A DNA stretch of 64,000 nt from Maricaulis virginensis. GTDB taxonomy: Bacteria > Pseudomonadota > Alphaproteobacteria > Caulobacterales > Maricaulaceae. Positions 52,838 to 61,220 of this stretch are shown one piece after another. The DNA is taken from NCBI RefSeq assembly GCF_027922185.1, contig NZ_BSFE01000001.1, positions 62,001-126,000 on the forward strand. The letters are read 5' to 3'. The notes beneath the pieces were generated by a model. It saw only the letters and a list, made by a program, of their open reading frames with translations, did no database searches and was not told the DNA's origin. A program made the translations under genes and the position numbers. Every line of letters begins with the position of its first letter. Position 1 is the first letter of the stretch.

Positions 52838-54174
52838 GCCGGACATTCGACCTGATCCTGAAGGGCGGCGAAGTCGTCAATCACGATGGACGCGGCGTCG
52901 CCGATATCGGCGTGACCGGCGGAAAGACCGTGGAGATCGGCGATCTCTCGCAAGCCTCGGCGGCCGAGACGATCGACTGCACGGGCCTTCTCGTCGTGCC
53001 CGGCGTGATCGACACCCAGGTGCATTTCCGCGAACCGGGCATGGAGTGGAAGGAAGACCTGCAATCGGGCTCGCTCGCGGCCGTGATGGGCGGTGTGACG
53101 GCGGTGTTCGAAATGCCCAATACCGAGCCGACCACCACTTCGCCGGACATGCATCTGGACAAGCTGGCCCGTGCGAAAAACCGCATGCATTGCGATCACG
53201 CCTTCTATGCCGGGGCGACGTCGGAGAATTCCGGTCTCCTGCCGGAGATGGAACGCATGGTCGGCTGTTGCGGTGTGAAGGTCTTCATGGGCGCCTCCAC
53301 CGGTTCGCTGCTGGTGAAGGATGATGAAGGCGTCGAGCGCGTGCTGAACGCGATCTCGCGCCGCGCCGCCTTCCACTCCGAGGACGAATACCGGCTGGAA
53401 GAACGCCGCAGCCTGGCGGTCGAGGGCGACTGGACCAGCCACCCGGTGGTGCGCGATGCCGAGGCCGCCATCCTGTCGACCAAGCGCCTGGTGCGCCTGG
53501 CCCGCAAGACCGGCAAGCGTATCCATGTGCTGCATGTCTCGACGGCCGAGGAGATGGACTTCCTCGCCGCCCACCGCGATGTCGCCTCGGTAGAGGCCAC
53601 GCCCCAGCATCTCACCCTGGAAGGCCCGGAAATCTACGAGCGCATCAAGGCGCGCGCCCAGATGAACCCGCCCGTGCGCGACGCCTATCATCGCGCCGGC
53701 CTGTGGCGCGGCCTGCAGCGCGGCATTGTCGATGTGATCGGCTCCGACCACGCCCCGCACACGCTGGAGGAAAAGGCGCGGCCCTATCCGGCCAGCCCGT
53801 CCGGCATGCCCGGCGTGCAGACCCTGGTCCCGATCATGCTGGACCACGTCAATGCAGGCCGGCTGACCATCGAGCGTTTCGTCGACCTCACCTCGCACGG
53901 CGCCCAGCGCATTTTCGGCATCGCCGGCAAGGGCCGCATGGCCGCCGGCTGGGATGCCGACTTCACCCTGATCGACATGAAGCGCTCGGTGGAGATCACC
54001 GATGAATGGTCGGCCTCCAAGTCCGGCTGGACGCCCTTCGCCGGCATGACCGTCACCGGCTGGCCCGTCGGCACCATCGTGCGCGGCAAGAGCGTCATGC
54101 GCGACGGCGCCCTGGTGACCGAAGGCGCCGGCGAACCCGTCATCTTCCAGGAAGCGCTGCCGAAACGGGGGTAG
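52834..54174 (+). CDS. pyrC: Dihydroorotase-like amidohydrolase
   Basis: A 446-aa class I dihydroorotase-type amidohydrolase; that reaction closes carbamoyl-aspartate to dihydroorotate in pyrimidine synthesis. Family strings are LVVPGVIDTQVHFREPG, GGVTAVFEMPNTEPTTT, HVLHVSTAEEMDFL, EATPQHLTL and IGSDHAPHTLEEK. The first metal motif reads Q-V-H where most dihydroorotases have H-x-H. The other metal ligands appear intact. No pyrB is adjacent; the gene is coupled to a GT9 gene instead. Function as the true dihydroorotase is likely but not certain. Confidence 0.82.
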   Translation: MSRTFDLILKGGEVVNHDGRGVADIGVTGGKTVEIGDLSQASAAETIDCTGLLVVPGVIDTQVHFREPGMEWKEDLQSGSLAAVMGGVTAVFEMPNTEPTTTSPDMHLDKLARAKNRMHCDHAFYAGATSENSGLLPEMERMVGCCGVKVFMGASTGSLLVKDDEGVERVLNAISRRAAFHSEDEYRLEERRSLAVEGDWTSHPVVRDAEAAILSTKRLVRLARKTGKRIHVLHVSTAEEMDFLAAHRDVASVEATPQHLTLEGPEIYERIKARAQMNPPVRDAYHRAGLWRGLQRGIVDVIGSDHAPHTLEEKARPYPASPSGMPGVQTLVPIMLDHVNAGRLTIERFVDLTSHGAQRIFGIAGKGRMAAGWDADFTLIDMKRSVEITDEWSASKSGWTPFAGMTVTGWPVGTIVRGKSVMRDGALVTEGAGEPVIFQEALPKRG

Positions 54175-54210
54175 GGAGCCGACCGTGCTTTTTGCCAATC
54201 CTCATGCCGT

Positions 54211-54372
54211 CATCCTTCCCCTTGATGGGGAAGGTGGGCCGAAGCGAAGCTTCGGGTCGGAAGGGGTGAATCCCGGTGTTGGCCTTCCAGGTGCGAAGCC
54301 GCACCCATCTCGCTCCCACCCCATCCACCCCGCCTTCGGCGCGGTCCCCCTTCCCCATCAAGGGGAAGGATG
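54211..54372. repeat. Inverted-repeat element, perfect 24-bp arms
   Basis: The arm at 54211-54234 and the arm at 54349-54372 are perfect 24-bp inverted repeats, and each arm is itself a hairpin around TTCCCCTTGATGGGGAA. The 114-nt interior contains CGAAGCGAAGCTTCGG and a GGGTCGGAAGGGGTGAA core. It fills most of the gap between the dihydroorotase-like gene and the DUF6165 gene. Confidence 0.8.
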
Positions 54373-54416
54373 GGATATAGCGGCCTGATCGCCTGCAAGA
54401 ACGAGAGACAACCCCC

Positions 54417-54809
54417 GTGACCACGACCATCATGACGGCCATTGCGCCGGGCGAGCTGATCGACAAGATCACCATTCTGCGCATCAAGTCCGAGCGCATC
54501 GGCGACGAGGCGAAGCTGAAGAATGTCCGCACCGAGCTGGACATCCTGCAGAAGACCCAGGCAGAAGAAGTGCCGCAGAGCGACGAGATGGTGCGGCTGG
54601 AAGAGGCGCTGAAGACCGTCAACGAGGCGCTGTGGGAGATCGAGGACGATATCCGCGACTGCGAGCGCAAGGGCGATTTCGGCGAGGAATTCATCCGTCT
54701 GGCCCGCGCGGTCTATGTCACCAATGACAAGCGCGCGGCGCTGAAGAAGGAGATCAACCTCCTTTTAGGCTCGACCATCGTGGAAGAAAAATCCTACGCC
54801 GAGTATTGA
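54417..54809 (+). CDS. DUF6165-like protein
   Basis: A 130-aa cytoplasmic, mostly helical protein. APGELIDKITILRIKSERI at the start and a long charged helix (about residues 28-80) resemble the DUF6165 family, whose function is unknown. The C-terminal KKEINLLLGSTIVEEKSY is also family-like. GTG start. It is 65 bp ahead of a HAD-like gene on the same strand, and the two may act together. Confidence 0.72.
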   Translation: MTTTIMTAIAPGELIDKITILRIKSERIGDEAKLKNVRTELDILQKTQAEEVPQSDEMVRLEEALKTVNEALWEIEDDIRDCERKGDFGEEFIRLARAVYVTNDKRAALKKEINLLLGSTIVEEKSYAEY

Positions 54810-54874
54810 ACCGGGCGCTGTGCGCCGGTATGCGGCGCTGAAACCGAAAGCGCTACCGAGCAAGGACAGTCCGC

Positions 54875-55636
54875 GTGGATCGCCAGAGCTTCTACTTCTT
54901 CGATATCGACGAGAACATTCTCCACCTGCCGACCCGGATCCATCTGCTCAACACGATGACCGGCGAAGAGCAGGCGATGCGCCAGCACGAGTATGAGGAC
55001 ATCAAGGCCTATCTCGGCGTGCCGGGCCTGTGGGAGGACTGGGCCGATCCGCCGGCGCGCGCCTATCGCGAGTTTGCCGACGGCAAGGATCGCAATGGCG
55101 AGGAATACCTGCTGCGCGATGTGCGCCGGGCGCTCGACACCGCCAGCTGGAAGGGCCCGTCCTGGGAGATCTTCAAATACGCCGTGCTCAAGCGCCGTCC
55201 GGTGGCGATCATCACGGCGCGCCAGCACTCCCGCGAGATCATCCGCGAGGGGCTGAAACTGCTGGTCGAACACGGCCACCTGCCCGAAGAGCCGAACTAT
55301 CTGGCGATCTATCCCTGCTCGAATCCGGAAATCCGCGACGAGCTGGGTCCGCACCTCACCACGGCCGGCCTGAAGCGCCGCGCCATCCGGCAATGCGTCG
55401 AGATGGGGCTGGAACAGTATGGTCGCCAGCTGCCGCATAGTTTCGGCATGTCGGACGACGATCTGAAGAATGTCGACCTGATCACCTCGGCCATGCTCGA
55501 AAGCAAGCTGGATCATCCCGACAAGCGCTTCTTCGTCATCTCCACCAATCGCCGCCGCCACGTAAAAATGGAAATCCTCCCCCCGCACAAGGACGAGGAA
55601 AAACTCCGCGCCGCCGAGGATGCGTATTACGGGTAG
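54875..55636 (+). CDS. HAD-superfamily hydrolase-like protein
   Basis: A 253-aa protein with a HAD-type motif I near the N-terminus (FYFFDIDENILHL, two aspartates in DxD) and a likely motif II (VAIITARQHS). A central region (residues about 65-150) and the C-terminal ITSAMLESKLDHPDKRFFVIST may supply the later motifs. The substrate is unknown. GTG start with AAGGA about 10 nt upstream. It follows the DUF6165 gene. Confidence 0.7.
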   Translation: MDRQSFYFFDIDENILHLPTRIHLLNTMTGEEQAMRQHEYEDIKAYLGVPGLWEDWADPPARAYREFADGKDRNGEEYLLRDVRRALDTASWKGPSWEIFKYAVLKRRPVAIITARQHSREIIREGLKLLVEHGHLPEEPNYLAIYPCSNPEIRDELGPHLTTAGLKRRAIRQCVEMGLEQYGRQLPHSFGMSDDDLKNVDLITSAMLESKLDHPDKRFFVISTNRRRHVKMEILPPHKDEEKLRAAEDAYYG

Positions 55637-55660
55637 GCCTTGCGTGGCCGCGGTCGCGGC

Positions 55661-55734
55661 CGCCCCTCATCCGGCCCTCCGGGCCCCCTTCTCCCCGACC
55701 GGGGAGAAGGTGGGCGAAGCCCGGATGAGGGGCG
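55661..55734. repeat. REP-like palindromic element
   Basis: Arms CGCCCCTCATCCGG (55661-55674) and CCGGATGAGGGGCG (55721-55734) are perfect inverted repeats around a second perfect 10-bp hairpin CCTTCTCCCC/GGGGAGAAGG (55687-55696, 55701-55710). It lies between the convergent HAD-like and permease genes. Confidence 0.75.
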
Positions 55735-55754
55735 GCGCGTAGCGCCCAGCAAAC

Positions 55755-56936
55755 CTACTCGCTCCGGTGCACGGTCAGCAGCGGCACATAGGCCGAGCGG
55801 ATGGCGGGGACGAGGCCGCCGAAGAAGCCGATCACCACGGCCATCACCATGCCGGCAATCACCGATCCGCCGGTCACGGCGAAGGAGAACACCACCTGGG
55901 TGAAGCCCGAGCCGAGTGTGGAGGCCGAGACGCCATTGAACAGGAGATAGATGGCGAGTGCGCCGGCAAGGCCGCCAAGGGCGGCCAGCACCAGCGATTC
56001 CACCATGGTGCCGACGGCGGCGGCGAAGCCGGAAAAGCCGATCGCCCGCAGGGTTGCGATCTCGCGCATGCGGGTATCGACCGAGGAATACATCGTGTTC
56101 CAGGCCCCGGCGAGCGCACCGATCGCCATGATGATGGCCAGCGGCCAGCCGACGAACTCGATCAGCACGGCGGTTCCGCCGGCCTGGCTGGCGAAGAAGT
56201 CGGTCTCGCTCTCGATGTCGAGATTGACCCGGGGCTCGTCCTCGTCCCAGGCGCGCAGGTCCTCGATGGCCTCGACGGAGGTCAGGCGCGCGCGGACAGA
56301 CTGCACCGCGGTACCGCGGTTATAGAGGTTCTGGATGACGGCGATATCCGCCCAGATCTCGCTTTCGAACACGGACCCGCCGGTGGAGAAAATGCCGACG
56401 ACAACCCACTCATTGGAGCCCAGCCGGATCGTCTCGCCCAGGTCGAAGCCGGAAAACTCGCGCAGCACCGAGGCGCCGACGACCAGCTCGTTGGTGCCCG
56501 GCTCGAACATGCGGCCCTCGACCATTTCGAAGCCTTCACGCAGCGACAGGGCCTGCGGTCCCACGCCGCGAAGCGGCAGGTTGGCATCCGTGCCCGAAGC
56601 GCGCTTGGTTCCGTCGACGATGACATAGAGCTCGCCGGAAACGAGGGGGCGGCCTTCGGCGTCCCGCGCAACACCGGGCGCTTCCTCGATCAGGCGGACA
56701 TCCTCGCTGGACAGGCCGGAATTGAGTTCGGCCTGGGAGCCCGCGCGCAGGGCGACGGCGACATTCTCGGACCCGGTGCCCTGCAGGGTCGCCCGGAAAC
56801 CGTTGGACATGGCCAGGAAGCCGAGCAGAACGCCGGTGACCAGGGCAATGGAGATGATCGTGGCCAGCGACAGGCCGGCGCGCTGCGGAATGGAGCGCAG
56901 ATTGATCATCGTGACGGCGCCGATCTGTTTGAACAT
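55755..56936 (-). CDS. ABC transporter permease, FtsX/MacB-like
   Basis: A 393-aa membrane protein: one N-terminal helix (about residues 19-42), a large periplasmic domain, then three helices near the C-terminus (about 255-275, 310-340, 352-385). The string MYSSVDTRMREIATLRAIGFSG is the FtsX-family cytoplasmic motif. It is the last gene of a minus-strand operon HlyD, ATPase, permease, permease. Two similar permeases imply a heterodimeric exporter. Substrate unknown. Confidence 0.85.
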   Translation of the reverse strand: MFKQIGAVTMINLRSIPQRAGLSLATIISIALVTGVLLGFLAMSNGFRATLQGTGSENVAVALRAGSQAELNSGLSSEDVRLIEEAPGVARDAEGRPLVSGELYVIVDGTKRASGTDANLPLRGVGPQALSLREGFEMVEGRMFEPGTNELVVGASVLREFSGFDLGETIRLGSNEWVVVGIFSTGGSVFESEIWADIAVIQNLYNRGTAVQSVRARLTSVEAIEDLRAWDEDEPRVNLDIESETDFFASQAGGTAVLIEFVGWPLAIIMAIGALAGAWNTMYSSVDTRMREIATLRAIGFSGFAAAVGTMVESLVLAALGGLAGALAIYLLFNGVSASTLGSGFTQVVFSFAVTGGSVIAGMVMAVVIGFFGGLVPAIRSAYVPLLTVHRSE

Positions 56937-56946
56937 GGCGCGTCTC

Positions 56947-58107
56947 CTATTGCTTGCCGAGCGCGGTGACGATTTTCACGCGCTGGGCATTGATGGCGGG
57001 AATGATGCCGGTCAGCAGGCCGAGCAGGATCGCCAGCCCGATGCCGCCAATGAACACGTTCTGCGGCATGGAGAGGCCGGGCAGGAAGGCCGATACGCCC
57101 GGTGCCGCTGCGATGAGGGTCACCATGCCCCAGGCCAGGCCGAGGCCGAGCAGGCCGCCGACCAGCGACAGCATCACCGATTCCGACAGGACCATGCGGA
57201 AGATGCGCGGTGCCGGAAAGCCGAGTGTCTTCATCACCGCGATCTCGCCGGTGCGTTCATTGATGGCGGTCACCATGGTGAAACCGACAATGATCAGGAT
57301 GGTCGAGAAGGCCGACCCGACCACGAAGAGCAGGATCAGGGCGATATTGCCGAACTGGTTGGCAAAGCCTTCGGAGAAGGCCGCCTCGGTGGAGGTTTCC
57401 GTTTCCGCCGGCGAGTTGGCGAACATGGTGTCGATCGTATCCGCCACGCTTGCGTTCAGGTCGGCGCTCTGCGTCTGGATCACGATCCAGCCGATCTGGT
57501 CCTGATTGAAGGCCAGGTCCTCGTTGTAATACTCGTAGTGGAACATCGCGTAATTGGCCGGGTAGTCCTCCCGCCCGTCGAACACGGCGCAGATGTCGAA
57601 CTCCCAGGACGCGCTGCCATCCGACTTCTGCCAGATATTCGAGAGCAGCGGGATGCGGTCGCCCAGCGACCAGCCATAGAAGTCGGCGATGTCGCGTCCG
57701 ACGGCCAGGCAGGTGCGGTTGGCGATGAAGGCCGCGCGCTGTTCCGGCTCGAAGACGAGCTCGGGATAGACGTTCAGATAGCTTTCAGGGTCGACGGCGA
57801 AGGTCTGAACCTGCCGGGTCGGCTCCTGGTAATAGCCGCCGAACCAGTTGGCAAAACTGGCGGCCTCGACGCCCTCGACGGCCTGGATACGGCCCCAGTA
57901 GGCATAGGGCATGGTGACGGTGAAATTGATCCGGTTGACCGTGACCAGCCGGTTGTCGGCCGCCAGCTCGGCGCCGGAATTCCACACCTTGTAGAAGGCG
58001 CCCAGCACGCCGAAAATCAGGAAGGCGATCAGGATCGACAGGGTCAGCAGGATCGCCCTCAGCTTCTTGCGGAAGAGATTCTTCCGGATCAGCGTGAGAT
58101 CGTTCAT
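56947..58107 (-). CDS. ABC transporter permease, FtsX/MacB-like
   Basis: A 386-aa permease with the same MacB-like layout as its neighbour: first helix near residues 20-38, a periplasmic domain, and three C-terminal helices. The string TAINERTGEIAVMKTLGFPAPRIF matches the FtsX motif. Its start overlaps the end of the ATPase gene by 4 nt, and its end is 10 nt from the second permease. Confidence 0.87.
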   Translation of the reverse strand: MNDLTLIRKNLFRKKLRAILLTLSILIAFLIFGVLGAFYKVWNSGAELAADNRLVTVNRINFTVTMPYAYWGRIQAVEGVEAASFANWFGGYYQEPTRQVQTFAVDPESYLNVYPELVFEPEQRAAFIANRTCLAVGRDIADFYGWSLGDRIPLLSNIWQKSDGSASWEFDICAVFDGREDYPANYAMFHYEYYNEDLAFNQDQIGWIVIQTQSADLNASVADTIDTMFANSPAETETSTEAAFSEGFANQFGNIALILLFVVGSAFSTILIIVGFTMVTAINERTGEIAVMKTLGFPAPRIFRMVLSESVMLSLVGGLLGLGLAWGMVTLIAAAPGVSAFLPGLSMPQNVFIGGIGLAILLGLLTGIIPAINAQRVKIVTALGKQ

Positions 58108-58799
58108 TGCGCCGGCTCCGCCTTGGCCTCGATGAAGCGGCCCTTGTCCAGATGCAGTTCGCGCGCGGCGTATTTGGCGGCCGAGGGGTCGTGGGTGACC
58201 ATGACGATGGTCTTGCCCAGTTCCCGGTTCAGCAATTGCAGCGTCTCCAGGATCTCGTCGGCGGAGGCGCGGTCGAGATCACCGGTCGGCTCGTCGCACA
58301 GCAGGACTTTCGGGTCGGCGACGATGGCGCGGGCAATCGCGACGCGCTGTTGCTGACCGCCGGAGAGCTGGCGCGGCCGGTGCCCCTTGCGATCCGCCAG
58401 GCCGACAATGTCCAGCGCCGTGGCGACGCGTTCCTTGCGCTGCTTGCCCGACAGCTTGGTCAGGAGCAGGGGGAGCTCGACATTCTGGGCCGCGGTGAGC
58501 GTGGGCATGAGGTTGTAGAACTGGAAGATGAAGCCGACATGCTGTGAGCGCCACTTGGCCAGCTTGCCTTCCGACAGCTTGTCCACCCGCACGCCCTCGC
58601 ACTCCACCGAGCCGGAGGAGGGGCGGTCGATGCCGCCCAGCAGGTTGAGCAGCGTCGTCTTGCCGGAGCCTGACGGTCCCATGATGGCGATGAAATCGCC
58701 CTGCGGGATCGACATGGTGAGCTCTTCGAAGATAGTGATGGTCTCCTTGCCGCGCGTATAGCGCTTGGACAGGTCCTTGAGTTCGTAGAGCGATGTCAT
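58104..58799 (-). CDS. ABC transporter ATP-binding protein, LolD/MacB type
   Basis: A 231-aa ATPase: Walker A GPSGSGKT at residues 41-48, signature LSGGQQQRVAIARAI, Walker B VLLCDEPTGDLD and the MVTHDPSAAKYA switch histidine region. The length and sequence match ATPases working with FtsX-type permeases (LolD, MacB). The 87-nt upstream gap has an AT-rich palindrome next to the HlyD stop. Confidence 0.92.
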   Translation of the reverse strand: MTSLYELKDLSKRYTRGKETITIFEELTMSIPQGDFIAIMGPSGSGKTTLLNLLGGIDRPSSGSVECEGVRVDKLSEGKLAKWRSQHVGFIFQFYNLMPTLTAAQNVELPLLLTKLSGKQRKERVATALDIVGLADRKGHRPRQLSGGQQQRVAIARAIVADPKVLLCDEPTGDLDRASADEILETLQLLNRELGKTIVMVTHDPSAAKYAARELHLDKGRFIEAKAEPAQ

Positions 58800-58863
58800 T
58801 CTGTCAGTCCTCCCGGTCCGCCCGTCTCCTCCCCGGAGCGGGTGCCGTCATGGTGTTCGGATT

Positions 58864-58884
58864 GAACTTTACAAAATAAAGTTC
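58864..58884. promoter_or_regulatory. AT-rich palindrome, putative operator
   Basis: GAACTTTA (58864-58871) and TAAAGTTC (58877-58884) are perfect 8-bp inverted repeats around CAAAA, in an AT-rich patch of a GC-rich region. It lies 2 bp below the HlyD stop and 65 bp above the ATPase start. On the minus strand there is no U-run, so an operator is more likely than a terminator. Confidence 0.5.
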
Positions 58885-58886
58885 TT

Positions 58887-59912
58887 TTACTCAACAAAGA
58901 TTACGCGGGCGGCCATTTCCGGCAGGATCCGGTCGTCGCGCTCGTCGAAGGCGACGCGCACCTGGATGGTGGCGCGGGCGCGGTCGGCGGTCGGGATGAT
59001 CGCCTCGACATGGGCCGCGATCCGCCAGTCCGGATAGGCATCCAGCCGCGCTTCCACGCGCTGGCCCGGCGAGACGCGTCCGATCTGGCCTTCATTCACA
59101 TCGACCTCGATCTCCAGCGAGGCCATGTCGACCAGGGTGGCGACACCGGTCCGGGTGAAACCGCCGCCGGCCGAAGCCGGGGACAGGATCTCGCCGACCT
59201 GGGCATTCTTGGCGACAACGACGCCGGCGAAGGGGGCGCGAACGATATGCCGGTCGATCAGGTCTTCCTGGCTGGCGACCTGGGCTGAAGCGGCCTGGTA
59301 GTCGGCGCGGGCGGCATTGATCTGGGCGGTCAGGCTGTCGGCCTGGGCGCGGGCTGCGGTGACGGCGGCCTGCGACCCGATATCCCGGTCGGCCAGGCTG
59401 CGGGCGCGTTCGAACACGCGCTCGGCCTCGGCCAGCTGGGCCATGAGGGAGCGGGCGCGTGCCTGGGCAGCATCGCGCTGGGCCTCGAGCAATTGCAGCT
59501 GGATGCGGGCACGGTCATCGTCGAGCCGGGCGATCACTTCGCCGGCCTCGACCACCGTGCCTTCCTCGACCAGCACCTCGCTGATCCGGCCGGTGATCTC
59601 GGCGGATACCGTCGCCTGGCGCCGCGCCACGACATAGCCGGTGGCGACCAGTCCGGACGAGCGCGGCGTGCGTTCGGTGCTCGTGGCAGCCGGAGTGGCC
59701 GGCTCGCTGGCCGGCGGGGGCGTGGCGGGTTGTTGTGCTGCGGGCGCCGGATCCGGCGCCTCGCTGCGGGTGAAATACCAGGTCCCGCCGGCGGAAAGCC
59801 CGGCGACCACCAGAGCGATAACCGCCGTTACGCCGACAGGAACGCCGCTGCGCCCCTCCGGCTCATCGCGGTCGATACTCAAGGATTCCAGCTGTGAACG
59901 GCGATCCGACAT
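58887..59912 (-). CDS. HlyD/MacA-like periplasmic adaptor protein
   Basis: A 341-aa membrane-fusion protein. A cytoplasmic start and one membrane helix (about residues 25-45) are followed by a Pro/Ala-rich stretch, a lipoyl half (SAEITGRISEVLVEEGTVVEAGE), a long alpha-helical hairpin (about 125-215), the second half (IVRAPFAGVVVAKNAQVGEI) and a beta-barrel. Such adaptors link inner-membrane ABC exporters to an outer-membrane channel. First gene of the operon; no TolC is present in the window. Confidence 0.88.
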   Translation of the reverse strand: MSDRRSQLESLSIDRDEPEGRSGVPVGVTAVIALVVAGLSAGGTWYFTRSEAPDPAPAAQQPATPPPASEPATPAATSTERTPRSSGLVATGYVVARRQATVSAEITGRISEVLVEEGTVVEAGEVIARLDDDRARIQLQLLEAQRDAAQARARSLMAQLAEAERVFERARSLADRDIGSQAAVTAARAQADSLTAQINAARADYQAASAQVASQEDLIDRHIVRAPFAGVVVAKNAQVGEILSPASAGGGFTRTGVATLVDMASLEIEVDVNEGQIGRVSPGQRVEARLDAYPDWRIAAHVEAIIPTADRARATIQVRVAFDERDDRILPEMAARVIFVE

Positions 59913-60000
59913 CCTGTCCCCTCATTCCCCGTCCGGGCATGAATAGCCGGTCATGGCGGGATTTGAAACGGGACATTCCGGGCCTGCGTCCCGCTTGCCG

Positions 60001-60016
60001 CAAAAGTGTTCTTTTG
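60001..60016. promoter_or_regulatory. CAAAAG-N4-CTTTTG palindrome upstream of the exporter operon
   Basis: CAAAAG (60001-60006) and CTTTTG (60011-60016) form a perfect 6-bp inverted repeat in the divergent gap between the HlyD-like gene and the + strand lipoprotein gene. The string GTTCTTTT also occurs in the palindrome beside the HlyD stop (58881-58888), hinting at a shared regulator. No regulator gene is adjacent. Confidence 0.4.
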
Positions 60017-60087
60017 TATAGAGCAATTGAAGGTTGTCTTTCGTGTGTTGCTGTGCTTGTCTGGGGCGGTCTGTCGGGGAGGGCAGG

Positions 60088-60774
60088 ATGCGTGCTGCAA
60101 GCTTGGCGGGTCTGGGAATAATCGCGATCGCGCTGGCCGCCTGCGCGACACCGCAGCACAATTACGTGCCGGAGCGCAGCGCCTTCAGCCGCCCGCCGAT
60201 CGGTGAGACGGTCACGGCGCGCGTCGGCGATGTATTGCTGGCACAGGGCGAGGTAACGCGGACGCAGGGGATCGACGTCCCCGCGGGAACACAGATCGGC
60301 GGCTATACGCTGCAGGGCGGTTTCTATCCGCAGACCGGGCAGGACGAGACCCATACCTATCACGGTTTCGCCTTCGGATCGTCAGCGCCCGGCGGGCTGA
60401 TCGCCGGTGCCTTCATGGATCCGCCGGTCTCGATCCAGGCCGGCAGCGAGGCGGGCCAGCTGTGCATTGTCACGGCGTTCAATATCCGCGCCTGCCGGGA
60501 GCGCGCCTTCGAGCGCACCGAGCGCGTGCTCGAACGCGACAACTCCTTCCAGCAGACCCTGATCTATAACGGGCGTGTCGGGGATCGCATCAATATCGGC
60601 TATCGCGAATTCTCTGGGAACATGGCCCGGCCCGCCTTCTCGAATGCCGTGGAATACGATCTCTCGGCCTCGACGCTGATCGGCTATCAGGGCGCGCAGC
60701 TGGAAATCGTCGAGGCCACGAACACCTCGATCACCTATCGTGTCCTGAGAAATTTCAACACCGCAACGCCTTGA
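60088..60774 (+). CDS. Lipoprotein, unknown function
   Basis: A 228-aa lipoprotein (lipobox ALAAC, C18) with a mostly beta-type mature part. No family recognised. GGGGAGGG (60077-60083) sits about 4 nt before the ATG. It is divergent from the exporter operon and convergent with the TIGR02301-type gene 14 bp away. A farther in-frame ATG at 60034 would place the signal peptide internally and is rejected. Confidence 0.72.
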   Translation: MRAASLAGLGIIAIALAACATPQHNYVPERSAFSRPPIGETVTARVGDVLLAQGEVTRTQGIDVPAGTQIGGYTLQGGFYPQTGQDETHTYHGFAFGSSAPGGLIAGAFMDPPVSIQAGSEAGQLCIVTAFNIRACRERAFERTERVLERDNSFQQTLIYNGRVGDRINIGYREFSGNMARPAFSNAVEYDLSASTLIGYQGAQLEIVEATNTSITYRVLRNFNTATP

Positions 60775-60788
60775 GGGGCCAGGTCCGG

Positions 60789-61220
60789 TCAGTCGAAATA
60801 GGCCGAGCGCATCATGTCGGAGAGGTCGCGGCCGCGATGGGCGAGGGCGCGGCGTTCCGCATCGGCCTCGGCGCCGCACCGCGCCCGGTAGCGCTGCTGC
60901 GAACGATAGCCCTCGTTGAAACTCTCGATCAACCGGTCACGGCGGCGGCCATTGTCCGAGGCTTCCATGGCGAGGAGTTCCACCATGCGGTCGCGCCATT
61001 GCTGGGCATTGTCGCCCTCGCAGGCATAGGCCAGATAGTGCAGCTCGCCGAGCGTATAGGCGAGGAAGGGCAGGGTGCGGTCGAGGTCGAGATCCTGCTC
61101 GTAGCGGGCCTCGCCCTGCGCCGGCTCGCGCGACGGCTTCTGCGCCTCGGCGAGGACCGGCAAAGCCGTGGCCAGGGCGGCCGCAAGCAGGAGACGCGTC
61201 GGGGTCATGGCCGGCATCAT
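60789..61220 (-). CDS. TIGR02301-like secreted protein
   Basis: A 143-aa protein with a signal peptide (LLLAAALATALPVLAEA) and the pattern LGELHYLAYACEGDNAQQW ... LLAMEASDNGRRRDRLIESF then NEGYRSQQ, which I recognise as the alphaproteobacterial TIGR02301 family. Function unknown. Its ATG overlaps the stop of the Nudix gene (4 nt), so the two are coupled. Confidence 0.75.
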   Translation of the reverse strand: MMPAMTPTRLLLAAALATALPVLAEAQKPSREPAQGEARYEQDLDLDRTLPFLAYTLGELHYLAYACEGDNAQQWRDRMVELLAMEASDNGRRRDRLIESFNEGYRSQQRYRARCGAEADAERRALAHRGRDLSDMMRSAYFD

